A stretch of DNA of 64,000 bases, taken from an uncultured Eubacteriales bacterium (GTDB lineage Bacteria; Bacillota; Clostridia; Oscillospirales; CAG-382). A model generated the notes under the pieces. It searched no databases, was not told where the DNA came from, and saw only the letters and a list, made by a program, of their open reading frames with translations. The translations under genes were made by a program, and so were the position numbers. Positions 30,437 to 39,891 of this stretch are shown here, piece by piece. The first letter of the stretch is position 1. Every line of letters starts with the position of its first letter. The stretch is taken from positions 1-64,000 of the forward strand of contig CAKSUT010000005.1 in NCBI GenBank assembly GCA_934502885.1, given 5' to 3'.

Positions 30437-31870
30437 TTATTTTGCTGCTTTGCCTATAGTCTCGACCTTAAGAAGGTTTGTTGTTCCCTCAACGTTGAGC
30501 GGCATACCGGCGGTAATTACAACTCTGTCACCCTCATTCAAGAGTCCGGTGAACATTGCACAGTCAACCGCATGACGGAAAAGCTTCTCTTCGTCGGTCT
30601 GGTTCTTTGCGAGAACAGGGTAGACGCCCCAGGAGAGAGCAAGCTGGTTAAACGTCTTTTCCGACGGTGTTGCGGCAACAATGTTCTCAACGGGTCTGAA
30701 TTTTGAAACTCTTCTTGCCGTGTAGCCTGACTTCGTGACCGCTATAATTGCGCTTGCGTCAACGTCTCTTGCGGTTGTGCAGGCAGCGTCGCAGATTGCG
30801 TTTGTGATATCCGCTATATCGTTGTCGCACTTAAGACCTCTGTATGCGTCCATCTCAAATGCGTCCTTTTCGGCCTGCCTTGCAATTTTTGCCATTGCCT
30901 TGACAACAGTTACGGGGTGATCTCCGGCGGCGGTCTCACCCGAGAGCATTATTGCAGACGTACCGTCGAACACGGCATTTGCAACGTCGGATATTTCGGC
31001 TCTTGTGGGGTGGTTATTGTGAATCATCGACTCCATCATCTGAGTAGCCGTGATCGCCATTTTTCCGGCGCGGTATATCTTCCTTATCGCCTTTTTCTGA
31101 ATGCCGGGCAGTCTTTCGTATTCTATTTCAACGCCCATGTCGCCGCGTGCTATCATTATTCCGTCCGACTGCTCGAGTATTTCGTCGAAATTTTCGACGC
31201 CCTCGATGTTTTCGATTTTTGATATTATCTTAATGTTGTGACCGCCGTGGTAGTCGATGAATCTGCGGAGAGAAACAACGTCTTCCTTTCTTCTTACGAA
31301 TGAAGCCGCGACAAAATCAACGTCGTTCTCAACACCAAACACAAGATCTGCCTCATCTTTTTCGCTGAGGTATTTCATGTCCATGCGAACATTCGGAACG
31401 TTTATGCCCTTGTTGTTCTTAATTACGCCTCCGAAAAGCACGGTGCAGTTAATATCCGTGTCGGTGCATGAATCTACGCAGAGAGTAATGTTGCCGTCGT
31501 CGATAAGAATCTTTTGACCCTCGGTGAGCTGAACGGGAAGACCCGGATATGTTATCGATACCTTTTCCTTGGTTCCTTCGACGTCGTTTGTGGTAAGCAC
31601 GAATTTTGCACCTGTTTCGAGTACTTCAGTGCCGTTTTTGAACGACTTTACGCGTATCTCGGGACCTTTCGTGTCGAGCATTATTGCAAGGGGTGCCTTA
31701 AGCTCATTTCTCACCTTTTTTATTCTCTCAATGATTTCTTTGTGGTATTCGTGAGTGCCGTGGGAGAAATTAAGTCTCGCGACGTTCATTCCGGCACGCA
31801 CCATTTCGGCTATTGTTTTCTCGTCGCAAGACGAGGGTCCCAAAGTGCAGATGATTTTTGTTTTACGCAT
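30437..31870 (-). CDS. pyk: Pyruvate kinase
   Basis: The 477-residue protein has all core motifs: MRKTKIICTLGPSS, ARLNFSHGTHEYH, LDTKGPEIR, ISKIENIEGVENFDEI with the catalytic Lys/Glu, IMIARGDMGVEIEYE, ATQMMESM and MLSGETAAGDHP. It ends without the extra PEP-utiliser-like domain found in some Bacillus enzymes. MRKTKI (ATG 31870) follows aaaggaag. It converts PEP and ADP to pyruvate and ATP. It starts 36 bases after the response regulator gene and may be co-transcribed with it. Confidence 0.95.
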   Translation of the reverse strand: MRKTKIICTLGPSSCDEKTIAEMVRAGMNVARLNFSHGTHEYHKEIIERIKKVRNELKAPLAIMLDTKGPEIRVKSFKNGTEVLETGAKFVLTTNDVEGTKEKVSITYPGLPVQLTEGQKILIDDGNITLCVDSCTDTDINCTVLFGGVIKNNKGINVPNVRMDMKYLSEKDEADLVFGVENDVDFVAASFVRRKEDVVSLRRFIDYHGGHNIKIISKIENIEGVENFDEILEQSDGIMIARGDMGVEIEYERLPGIQKKAIRKIYRAGKMAITATQMMESMIHNNHPTRAEISDVANAVFDGTSAIMLSGETAAGDHPVTVVKAMAKIARQAEKDAFEMDAYRGLKCDNDIADITNAICDAACTTARDVDASAIIAVTKSGYTARRVSKFRPVENIVAATPSEKTFNQLALSWGVYPVLAKNQTDEEKLFRHAVDCAMFTGLLNEGDRVVITAGMPLNVEGTTNLLKVETIGKAAK

Positions 31871-31906
31871 TCGGTTTTGCTTCCTTTCCAAAGTCACACG
31901 GCAAAT

Positions 31907-32620
31907 TTACGCCGTTGTTTCATCCGACATCCTGTATCCGACGCCGACCTCTGTAAATATATACTTAGGTTCGGCGGGGTTTTCTTCTATCTTACGTCTT
32001 ATGTTTGCCATATTGACGCGCAGTATTCTGTTGTCGCCCGACGTAACCGGTCCCCATATTTCTCTCATGAGAAAATCATAGGTGACGACTCGCCCAGCGT
32101 ACTTCGCCAACAGTGCCACTATCTTGAATTCGTTCAGCGTGAGCTTTACATCTCTGTCACGCACCGTTATTTTGTGTTTGCCGTAGTCAATGGTGAAATC
32201 CCCTGAACGGAAGATACCGCTCAGTGCAACCCCGTCGCTTGCGCTGTCAAGCCGCGTGTGTCTTATTGCCGCACGTATTCGCGCCATAAGCTCGGACGTG
32301 CCGAACGGCTTTACAATATAATCGTCAGCACCCATGTCAAGAGCAGTTACCTTGTCACTCTCCTGTGAGCGTGCGGAAACCACAATTATAGGTACACGTG
32401 ATCTTTCCCTGATTCTCTCTATAACCTTGCCGCCGTCCTCGTCCGGAAGACCGAGATCAAGTATAACAAGCTCCGGAAAATACGACCCGAACATCGCCAT
32501 CCCCTCGGCAGCAGTCTTGGCGGCTATCGGTTCATAACCGTTTGAGGTAAGCACCGTGGCAATAAATCTCGATATGCCGATATCGTCTTCTATTATCAAC
32601 ACCTTGTCCTTAAGCGTCAT
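31907..32620 (-). CDS. OmpR-family response regulator, KdpE-like
   Basis: The 237-residue protein has a receiver domain with acidic pocket IIEDD, phospho-acceptor Asp in VILDLGLPD, and VKPFG. The winged-helix effector domain includes LTLNEFKIVALLAKYAGRVV and VGYRM. The spacing and the motif REIWGPV fit KdpE. It starts 3 bases after the upstream kinase stop. No kdpFABC genes occur in the window, so it may control another potassium or stress target. Confidence 0.85.
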   Translation of the reverse strand: MTLKDKVLIIEDDIGISRFIATVLTSNGYEPIAAKTAAEGMAMFGSYFPELVILDLGLPDEDGGKVIERIRERSRVPIIVVSARSQESDKVTALDMGADDYIVKPFGTSELMARIRAAIRHTRLDSASDGVALSGIFRSGDFTIDYGKHKITVRDRDVKLTLNEFKIVALLAKYAGRVVTYDFLMREIWGPVTSGDNRILRVNMANIRRKIEENPAEPKYIFTEVGVGYRMSDETTA

Positions 32621-32623
32621 AGA

Positions 32624-33736
32624 TTATTCCTCCAAAGGAAGCAGGAACATAAATTCCGCACCTCCGCTTTCTGCATTCGCCGATTTCATGGTTCCGCCGT
32701 GAGCGTGAATAACGCTTATGCACATCGAAAGCCCCATGCCGAGATTGCGTTTTGTATCCGCACGTTCTCCGGAGTCAAAGCCTTCACACGAGTTTTCGAG
32801 ATCATCAAGCTTTCCGCTTTTGATGCCGAGACCGTTGTCGCGCACCGAAAACAGTGCCATATCCTCCTCACGTCTTACTTCAACAATTATTTCAGAGGTT
32901 GTTACACCGTGATTTACGGCATTTTCGAGAAGATTTATAATTACCTGCTCGATAAGCACCGCGTCCATCGGAACGAACAGCGGCTCCTTCGGCATTATAA
33001 CCGTAACCTCTGTCTTTGTGCCATATTTTTTGAAACGGGAAACAGCCTCGGAGACAACCTCTTCGACGACTTCTTCACGCTTCTCTATGTGCGCCGTGTC
33101 ATCGATTTTCGTAACGGAAAGTATATTCTCGACAAGACGCACGAGATTTTTGCACTCCTCGGATATTCCCGTGAGAAGCTCCTTGCTTTTTTCGCTGTCG
33201 AGCTTTTCACCGTTTTCGAGAATTGCGCTCGCCGCACCGCCGATTGAAGTAAGAGGCGTCCTTATGTCGTGGGACAGTGCGCGCAGAAGATCCGCACGTA
33301 TCTTGTCCTTTTCGCTTTCGATGCGTATGCTTTCCTGTATCTTTATTCTTGATGTAAGTGCGCTTACAATGAGCGAAACCGCAAGCATTGTTACAAAAGT
33401 GAGCGGATATCCCGATAAAGTGAAGTTGAGTTCAAAATACGGATATGTAAAAACGTAGTTTACGCCTACCACCGCAATAAGCGAAACAAGCACTCCGCAC
33501 AAATATCCCGTTGTCAGCCTCGAAACGATAAGCACCGCGAGAACAAAAATCATAGGCGCCTGCATTTCGTTTTGAAACCCGACACCCATAATCGCACAAA
33601 GTGCGAACGCCGCAACCGTAATCGCACTCGAAATAATGACATCAGCCTGATTCACCTTGAAAAACGATGAAATACTCTGCTTGTTTTCGATGCAATACTC
33701 TTTGAGTTCATAGATTTTTTCTTTTACATTTATCAT
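32624..33736 (-). CDS. Sensor histidine kinase with DUF4118 membrane domain, KdpD-like but short
   Basis: The 370-residue protein has four hydrophobic segments (about 33-125) corresponding to the DUF4118 domain of KdpD. It then has the H-box ALSHDIRTPLTSIGG, N-box NLLENAVNHG, G1 DNGLGI and G2 GMGLSM. It lacks the large N-terminal KdpD sensor and the universal stress-like domains. It therefore seems to sense something at the membrane only, such as potassium or envelope state. It forms a two-component pair with the gene just downstream. Confidence 0.85.
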   Translation of the reverse strand: MINVKEKIYELKEYCIENKQSISSFFKVNQADVIISSAITVAAFALCAIMGVGFQNEMQAPMIFVLAVLIVSRLTTGYLCGVLVSLIAVVGVNYVFTYPYFELNFTLSGYPLTFVTMLAVSLIVSALTSRIKIQESIRIESEKDKIRADLLRALSHDIRTPLTSIGGAASAILENGEKLDSEKSKELLTGISEECKNLVRLVENILSVTKIDDTAHIEKREEVVEEVVSEAVSRFKKYGTKTEVTVIMPKEPLFVPMDAVLIEQVIINLLENAVNHGVTTSEIIVEVRREEDMALFSVRDNGLGIKSGKLDDLENSCEGFDSGERADTKRNLGMGLSMCISVIHAHGGTMKSANAESGGAEFMFLLPLEE

Positions 33737-33959
33737 AACCGGAGATCCTTTCGCCGTTTCCTCATCGGCGTAAAAGTATAATATGCCGAAGTCGGCTGTG
33801 AAAAGTCACTTGCCGGTCTTCGACATATATTATACCGCTCCATATGCAATTTTTCCGAAACGTATAAGTAAATTTCTGTAAATATTCGGTTTAACCCAAT
33901 GCGGGAACGGTAAATTGCGCAAAAAACGACTCCGCTTCTTTACGTTAAGAGTTTCTTGA

Positions 33960-34070
33960 TTATTTCTTGGAATTCTTTGAAGCATTGTAAACTCCGTATA
34001 TAATCACCGCAATAAGAGGAAAAATTATGAGTGCGCCCGCGCAGATGGCAAGTACGAGAATTGCGTTCAC
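33960..34070 (-). CDS. 36-residue single-pass membrane protein
   Basis: GTG 34070, preceded by aaaggcgg, opens a 36-codon frame: MNAILVLAICAGALIIFPLI followed by AVIIYGVYNASKNSKK. It has one long hydrophobic helix and a basic tail. An extended -10 promoter lies at 34106-34114. Its size and topology resemble small subunits such as KdpF, but no sequence match is claimed. It lies between a KdpDE-like pair and a MATE exporter and could modulate either. Confidence 0.5.
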   Translation of the reverse strand: MNAILVLAICAGALIIFPLIAVIIYGVYNASKNSKK

Positions 34071-34105
34071 TTATAAAACACCGCCTTTCGTATCATCATA
34101 CATAC

Positions 34106-34114
34106 ATTATAACA
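34106..34114 (-). promoter_or_regulatory. Extended -10 promoter for the 36-residue protein
   Basis: TGTTATAAT is read on the minus strand (34114-34106). A good -35 box is not visible. Confidence 0.5.
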
Positions 34115-34228
34115 CAAAATGTGATAAGGCGGTGCTAAAATTATGCCGATATCCGCTAAGATTTCGCTAAGAAGTGCATTGGGAAAATTAAAGAAAGCAC
34201 CCGCAATTTATACAGGCACTTGTCCGTA

Positions 34229-35653
34229 TCAGTTTTGGCCTGCTTCGGTCGGAATTTGCTCCATGCCGGACTTCGGAATTGTCAATTCGCATTTTCGCAT
34301 TATGCTAATAAAGGTTATGCAGTGGAGAATATCGACTATGAGCCACGAAACAGGGTAGCACATATAAAGCCAGATTGTGTCGTCGAAATACGGATAAACA
34401 AGGTATATCCAGATGAGTCTTATGCCGCACACCCCGACAACGCTCGAAATCATCGGGATAAGCGAAACGCCCATGCCGCGTATTGCGCCGACAAGCACGT
34501 CAAGCCAACCGCAAAGGAAGTACGGCCCCGCAATTACAAGAAGACGCCTTGTTCCCTCGGCAGCGGTTGCCGCAAAGTTCGCGTCATTCTTTATGAAAAA
34601 GCCGAACAGCGTTTCGGAGAATATGTTAACAAGACCTCCGAATACAACACCGGAGAGCGTTACGAGCGCAAGACATATAAACACGGTCTTCTTCGCGCGG
34701 TCGAATTTACGCGCGGCATGGTTCTGACCGACGAACGCAAGCGTTGTGTGGTAGAACGAGTTCATAGAAATGTACACAAAGTTCTCTATGTTCGACGACG
34801 CTGTTCCTGCTGCCATAACGATAGGTCCTTTTGCGTTTATCGCGGACTGAAGAAGCGTGTTTGAGAGCGAGAAGGTTATGCCCTGTATACTCGACGGAAC
34901 ACCGATTCGGCAAATCTGTAGAAGTATATCTTTATGTATGCGTATTTTCTTAAAATGAAGCTTTATGCAGTCGTTTGAACGCACAAGGAGTATCGTTATA
35001 AGAACTGCCGAGAGAAAATTTGCGCACGTAGTCGCTATAGCAACTCCGGCAACGCCGAGGTGGAAGCAAATGACGGTTATAAGATTAAGTACAATATTGA
35101 GAAGTCCCGACACTACAAGAATTATGAAAGGATTCTTTGTGTCACCTGCGGCTCTTACTATACCGGAAACGAAGTTGTATGTCATCTGGAACGTCATTCC
35201 GGCAAGGCAAATACGCATATAGAGGGAGGCGTCGCCGAGAATTTCCGGAGGACAGTCGAGAATTTCAAGAAGGGTGGGGGTGAGCATAAAACCGATAGCA
35301 CCTATTACGAAGCCGGCTATTATACCGGTCGCAAAGGAGGTGTGAACTGCGCGGCTCACCTCGTTCTTTTCGCCTGCACCGTAGAAACGCGCAACAACGA
35401 CATTAGCGCCTGCGGAAAGACCCATGCAGATGTTGACGAACAGGTTCATGAGTGAAGTCGTGGAGCCTACCGCCGCAAGCGCGTGAGTGCTGTTCTCGGC
35501 AAATTTTCCTACAACAATAATATCCGCAGCGTTATAAGCAAGCTGCAGAAAACCCGAGAAAATAATCGGGAGCGTGTATACAATAATCTTGCCGAGAAGA
35601 GGACCGTTGAGCATATCCACTCTCGACTCGGCTTTTGCAGTCTTTACAGCCAT
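34229..35653 (-). CDS. MATE-family efflux transporter
   Basis: The 474-residue protein has about 12 hydrophobic segments and MATE motifs (IIFSGFLQLAYNAADIIVVG, VNICMGLSAGANVVVARFYGAG, NFVSGIVRAAGDTKNPF). It would export drugs or cationic metabolites with Na+ or H+ coupling. ggagg precedes ATG 35653. No regulator is directly linked. It resembles the Clostridia branch related to NorM and MepA, and the substrate is unknown. Confidence 0.9.
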   Translation of the reverse strand: MAVKTAKAESRVDMLNGPLLGKIIVYTLPIIFSGFLQLAYNAADIIVVGKFAENSTHALAAVGSTTSLMNLFVNICMGLSAGANVVVARFYGAGEKNEVSRAVHTSFATGIIAGFVIGAIGFMLTPTLLEILDCPPEILGDASLYMRICLAGMTFQMTYNFVSGIVRAAGDTKNPFIILVVSGLLNIVLNLITVICFHLGVAGVAIATTCANFLSAVLITILLVRSNDCIKLHFKKIRIHKDILLQICRIGVPSSIQGITFSLSNTLLQSAINAKGPIVMAAGTASSNIENFVYISMNSFYHTTLAFVGQNHAARKFDRAKKTVFICLALVTLSGVVFGGLVNIFSETLFGFFIKNDANFAATAAEGTRRLLVIAGPYFLCGWLDVLVGAIRGMGVSLIPMISSVVGVCGIRLIWIYLVYPYFDDTIWLYMCYPVSWLIVDILHCITFISIMRKCELTIPKSGMEQIPTEAGQN

Positions 35654-35825
35654 TTTTCCTCCGTAAAAATGAAATAATCAGATAGCATTACAGCTTGATA
35701 TTATACTCCGCAAAGTGCTGAAATTCAACAGAACAATAATAACCATATGTTAACATTTGACTACAAACACGGTAAGTTAAAACCGACGCCACGGGAAAGC
35801 AATACCCGAAGCGCCGATGTGTAAT

Positions 35826-37667
35826 TCAGTCAAAAACAAAAGAGATACTTCTCGTACTCTGATTCCACGACACCGTTCCGAAAGGTGAAAGAGCGTCGAT
35901 GAATATGATTGTCGAGCCGCCGACGTTGAAGCTCTGAACCGGTGCGCCGTTTACATACGTCTTTATATCGGTAAAAAGAACGTCCATAACGGGAGTGCCG
36001 CTCGGTTTCGTCTGCGCCTCGGGAGCAAAGCTTGCCGTGACTCTTCCGCTTCCCTTTGAAACAGAGAGCGTGCGGTCGGAGCCGTTCCACGCAACGTCAA
36101 AGCCGTAGCCTGCAAGCTCTTCAGCAAGAACCGCGGTGTTGCCGTCAATGTTGTAGCTCTTTACGGGAACGCCGTTTATATATGCTTTTATATCGGTGGA
36201 GAGAACATTGTTTATTTTGTCGCCGATTTTGGGAACTGCAAGCGTGAAATTCCAGGTTTTCTCCTGTATAAGCTTTCCGCCGTAAGCCGAGACAACACGC
36301 AGTGTGTGAGCACCGTTCGAAAGCGCCGAAAGGTCGAGTGTCTTTCTGTACGGAATGGTATCGCTCACTGCGACAAGGTTTCCGTCAATGTAGTACTCTG
36401 CGCTCGGCTCGTAGACGGCGTAATTCTTTATATAAGTACTTACCGGAAGCTTCGAGTCATAGACCGTGAAACCGTCTGTAAGCTCCTTGTACGCTACTGC
36501 GTCATCCGCTTTTGATATGTCGGTCACAAAGTGTTTTCTTGTTGCAATCTCCTTATATAAGCTTTCGAGACCGGGCGCACCTGTGAGTGAATAGCAACCA
36601 ACCTCGCCGGGACGGTTCGAATTGAAGTGCGCTATCATTTTTACCTCGGGGCATACCATCGGAACATACTCGTAAATTTTGCGCATTGCCGAGAGTGCGT
36701 ATAAACGCGTGTCCTCGCCGGTCGCATTGCCAAAGTTTACCTTGTACGATGCTCCGCACTCGGTTATCATAACGGGTTTTCTTGCGTGAAAAATATCACA
36801 AAGCTCGCGAAGCGGTATAACAGGATCAGCCGCAGGACCTTTGTAGTACATTGTGTCGCATATGTTGTTGAGAAATGCCTGATCTCCCGTGTAAACCGTT
36901 CCGTCCTGATGCATATCCGCGTAAAAGCACATTCCGACCCAGTCAACATACTCGTCGCCGGGGTAGTAGTCCATGTAGTTTACGCCGCTGTGGGAGACGT
37001 AGTTGAGTCCCCATACCATCGCGACATTTTTGCACTTGCTCTTGATTATGCCGGAAACCTTTCTGAACGCCGCAACATACTCATTCGGCGTACACATATC
37101 CGTCCAGATGTTCATTTCGGCACCGAATCTTACAAATATCTGCACGTCGCTGTACTGATTGGCAAGCTTTGCGACATACTCTGCTTCTGATGTGAAGTCG
37201 GTGTTTCGGATACCGCTTCCTTCATCGTTTACGTTCATCGCATAAAGGAGTGCTTTGCCGTCGCGGCGCGCAATTCCGAGCATACCGGGAAGATCGCCGT
37301 AGCAGAGAATCGCCGTATCGAAGTCATACGGCGTCGCCGTGCAGGTGGAAAGACGCACACCCTTTGAGGGTTCGTGAAGTGCGCCGACATAAGACTGATA
37401 CTTGTCGGTCTCGGTATAAAGGCGCATCTCGTTTCCGTAGTGCTTGAGCTTCGCCTTTGCGGCGTCAACGACGTTGGGGTCAGTGAAATACGACTCGTTC
37501 TCAATTACCTTTTGAATGGCACCCATCGCGCCGTTGTAGTCGCCGTTATCCTCATAAATGTATATTGAGTCAACGTAAGTCCAAGGGGTAGCCGCCGACA
37601 GCATAAACGGTACTGCGCAAAGAAGCGCAAGAAAAAGAGCCGTCAGTCTCTTTAAGGGTCGATTCAT
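35826..37667 (-). CDS. Secreted GH26-like glycoside hydrolase with two C-terminal copper-amine-oxidase-N-like domains
   Basis: The ATG at 37667 begins a signal peptide (RLTALFLALLCAVPFMLSAA). The 613-residue protein then has a catalytic TIM barrel with IFVRFGAEMNIW (candidate acid/base Glu) and VMITECGASY (candidate nucleophile), as in GH26 mannanase-like enzymes. A beta domain follows (about 380-480). Two repeats of a copper-amine-oxidase-N-like motif come last (DIKAYINGVPVKSYNIDGNT and DIKTYVNGAPVQSFNVGGST). The start overlaps the thioesterase stop by 4 bases. Substrate specificity, mannan or another beta-glycan, is not proven. Confidence 0.75.
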   Translation of the reverse strand: MNRPLKRLTALFLALLCAVPFMLSAATPWTYVDSIYIYEDNGDYNGAMGAIQKVIENESYFTDPNVVDAAKAKLKHYGNEMRLYTETDKYQSYVGALHEPSKGVRLSTCTATPYDFDTAILCYGDLPGMLGIARRDGKALLYAMNVNDEGSGIRNTDFTSEAEYVAKLANQYSDVQIFVRFGAEMNIWTDMCTPNEYVAAFRKVSGIIKSKCKNVAMVWGLNYVSHSGVNYMDYYPGDEYVDWVGMCFYADMHQDGTVYTGDQAFLNNICDTMYYKGPAADPVIPLRELCDIFHARKPVMITECGASYKVNFGNATGEDTRLYALSAMRKIYEYVPMVCPEVKMIAHFNSNRPGEVGCYSLTGAPGLESLYKEIATRKHFVTDISKADDAVAYKELTDGFTVYDSKLPVSTYIKNYAVYEPSAEYYIDGNLVAVSDTIPYRKTLDLSALSNGAHTLRVVSAYGGKLIQEKTWNFTLAVPKIGDKINNVLSTDIKAYINGVPVKSYNIDGNTAVLAEELAGYGFDVAWNGSDRTLSVSKGSGRVTASFAPEAQTKPSGTPVMDVLFTDIKTYVNGAPVQSFNVGGSTIIFIDALSPFGTVSWNQSTRSISFVFD

Positions 37668-38164
37668 TTCTTTTCTTCCTTTCCGTCTGATGTGTTGATA
37701 TCGTTTTTCTTCTTGCGGAGCATTCTCCGCTCCTCGGCAGTTTTCCACTCTTCTTTTTCAAGCTCTGTTTCGAGAATGAGTCCGGGGACGGGGGTAGGCT
37801 TTTCGTTTTCGTCGAGAGCGACAAGAATGATGTATGCACGGTTGATGAGTCTGCGAATACCGGTTAATTCCTCGACAAAGGTTCTGACGCAAACCTCCAT
37901 TGAGGTTCTGCCGACGTAAACAATTTTTCCCTGAAGCACGAGAGTATCGTTTGCGTATGCCGCCGCCTTGAAGTCGAGAGAGTCTATAAAAGCGGTCGTT
38001 ACGTTGCAGCCGCTGTGACGTCTTGCGACGACTGCGGCGACGATGTCTATCCATTCCATAAGCTGACCTCCGAAAAGTCTGTTGTAGCCGTTAAGACTTC
38101 CCTGTGTCAGCACCTGAACCTGCTCCGTGTACGAATCGGCTACCTTTTTCATCGGTCCGGCCAT
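37664..38164 (-). CDS. Acyl-CoA thioesterase, hotdog fold (YciA/BACH type)
   Basis: The 166-residue protein is a single hotdog domain with QGSLNGYNRLFGGQLMEWID, the NxxxxxFGG/ME active-site region, and VVARRHSGCNVTTAFID. It hydrolyses acyl-CoA to the free acid and CoA. The Lys/Glu-rich tail (RRMLRKKKNDINTSDGKEEKK) is not conserved. It lies 18 bases after glnS and overlaps the GH26-like gene by 4 bases, in a mixed operon. Confidence 0.88.
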   Translation of the reverse strand: MAGPMKKVADSYTEQVQVLTQGSLNGYNRLFGGQLMEWIDIVAAVVARRHSGCNVTTAFIDSLDFKAAAYANDTLVLQGKIVYVGRTSMEVCVRTFVEELTGIRRLINRAYIILVALDENEKPTPVPGLILETELEKEEWKTAEERRMLRKKKNDINTSDGKEEKK

Positions 38165-38182
38165 AGAGTACCTCCGTAATAA

Positions 38183-39850
38183 TTATTTTGTCTGCGGTTT
38201 GTAGCCGTCCTTGAGTCCGACTATGCGGATATAGGAATTTGCGTCGTGTATGTCTTTTATGAAGTAACCCGTGCGCACGAACTGATATCTTATGCCCTCG
38301 GGATCGTTCTCTCCGGCACACTCCATAACCGCATTCGGCATTTCCTTGAGGGAATCGGGATTGAGGTAGTCTCTGAAAGACTTATCCTCGGGGATAGCGC
38401 CCGTGTCCTCAATTGTGAAGAGGTAGTCATAGAGCTTTGCGTTGAAATGCTTTGCGTTCTCGACGCTTACCCAATGAATTGTGCCTCTTACCTTGCGTCC
38501 GTCGGTCGGCATACCGTTTCCGGTCTCAAGGTCTGCCGTGCAGATTATCTTTTCGATGTTTCCGTCAGCGTCCTTTATTATCTCTTTGCACTTGACGATG
38601 TATGCGCCCATGAGTCTTACCTCACCGTCGGGCTTGAGTCTCTGGAATTTTGGCGGAGGATTATCGGAGAAATCGCCTCTTTCAATATAGAGCGTTTTGG
38701 TAAACGGAACTTTTCTCGTTCCGTCCTCGGGTCTCTCGGGATTGTTGGGAAGCTCAAAGTATTCGGTTTTGCCCTCGGGATAGTTCTCTATCTCAATTTC
38801 GATGGGGTCGAGAACAGCCATGCGTCTCGTTGCGGTGGAGTTGAGTTCCTCACGTATGCAATGCTCGAGAAGTCCGATATCGCAGAGCGAAAGAGACTTT
38901 GAAATTCCGGAACGCTTTACAAACTCGAATATCGACTCGGGCGTATATCCTCTTCTTCTCAGAGCGCAGAGCGTGGGCATTCTCGGGTCGTCCCAACCGT
39001 CAACGAGCTTTTCCTCGACGAGAGCGCGGAGATACCGCTTGCTCATAACGGTGTGTGTGACATTCATTCTCGCAAATTCGCGCTGAATCGGCACGGGTTC
39101 GGGGAAACCGACATTGTTTATTACCCACTCGTAAAGCGGTCTGTGGTTCTCGAACTCAATCGAGCAGAGAGAATGCGTGATACCCTCGGTTGCATCCTGA
39201 ATGGGGTGCGCAAAATCGTAAAGAGGGTATATGCACCACTTGTCGCCCTGTCTGTGATGATGCGTGTGAAGTATGCGGTAAATTGCAGGGTCGCGCATAT
39301 TCATGTTGGGAGACGACATATCTATTTTCGCGCGGAGCGTGTGAGTGCCGTCCGCAAACTCACCGTTCTTCATTCTCTCGAAAAGATCGAGATTTTCCTC
39401 AACGCTTCTGTCGCGGTAGGGGCTGTTCTTGCCGGGTTCGGTGAGCGTTCCTCTGTATTCGCGCATCTCCTCCGCCGTGAGGTCATCCACATACGCCTTG
39501 CCTTCTTTTATCAGCTTTACCGCGTATTCATAGCAGAGGTCGAAGTAATCCGAGCCGTAGAATATGCCGCCCGTCGGCTCTGCGCCGAGCCAGCGGAGAT
39601 CCTCTTCGATTGACTTAACAAACTCGTCGTCTTCTTTTACGGGGTTTGTGTCGTCGTAACGGAGGTTGAAGAGTCCGCCGTACTTCTTTGCGGTCATTGC
39701 GTTGATGTATATCGCCTTTGCACTGCCGATGTGAAGATAACCGTTAGGCTCCGGCGGAAAACGTGTGTGTATCTTCTTTACTCTGCCGTTCTTCAAATCT
39801 TCCTCTATTATTTCATGTATAAAGTTTGTGCTTGTCGTTTCTTCTGCCAT
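38183..39850 (-). CDS. glnS: Glutaminyl-tRNA synthetase
   Basis: The 555-residue class I synthetase has FPPEPNGYLHIGSAKA (HIGH box), YDDTNP, VMSKRYL (KMSKS box) and the two C-terminal anticodon-binding beta barrels. The motifs are those of GlnRS rather than bacterial GluRS. Most Firmicutes make Gln-tRNA by amidating Glu-tRNA, so a GlnRS gene is notable but known in some clostridia. It follows gltX by 41 bases. Confidence 0.93.
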   Translation of the reverse strand: MAEETTSTNFIHEIIEEDLKNGRVKKIHTRFPPEPNGYLHIGSAKAIYINAMTAKKYGGLFNLRYDDTNPVKEDDEFVKSIEEDLRWLGAEPTGGIFYGSDYFDLCYEYAVKLIKEGKAYVDDLTAEEMREYRGTLTEPGKNSPYRDRSVEENLDLFERMKNGEFADGTHTLRAKIDMSSPNMNMRDPAIYRILHTHHHRQGDKWCIYPLYDFAHPIQDATEGITHSLCSIEFENHRPLYEWVINNVGFPEPVPIQREFARMNVTHTVMSKRYLRALVEEKLVDGWDDPRMPTLCALRRRGYTPESIFEFVKRSGISKSLSLCDIGLLEHCIREELNSTATRRMAVLDPIEIEIENYPEGKTEYFELPNNPERPEDGTRKVPFTKTLYIERGDFSDNPPPKFQRLKPDGEVRLMGAYIVKCKEIIKDADGNIEKIICTADLETGNGMPTDGRKVRGTIHWVSVENAKHFNAKLYDYLFTIEDTGAIPEDKSFRDYLNPDSLKEMPNAVMECAGENDPEGIRYQFVRTGYFIKDIHDANSYIRIVGLKDGYKPQTK

Positions 39851-39891
39851 CTTTATATCATCCTTTCGTTGTGTGTCGGATTCACCGTCTT

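Noticed and set aside
31907..33736. Calling the two-component pair kdpD-kdpE outright
   Set aside because: The kinase lacks the large KdpD sensor and stress-like domains and no kdpFABC genes are present, so only a KdpDE-like call is made.
34143..34358. Open frame on the plus strand overlapping the MATE gene end
   Set aside because: It lies mostly antisense to the MATE coding region, has no ribosome binding site and no recognisable motif.
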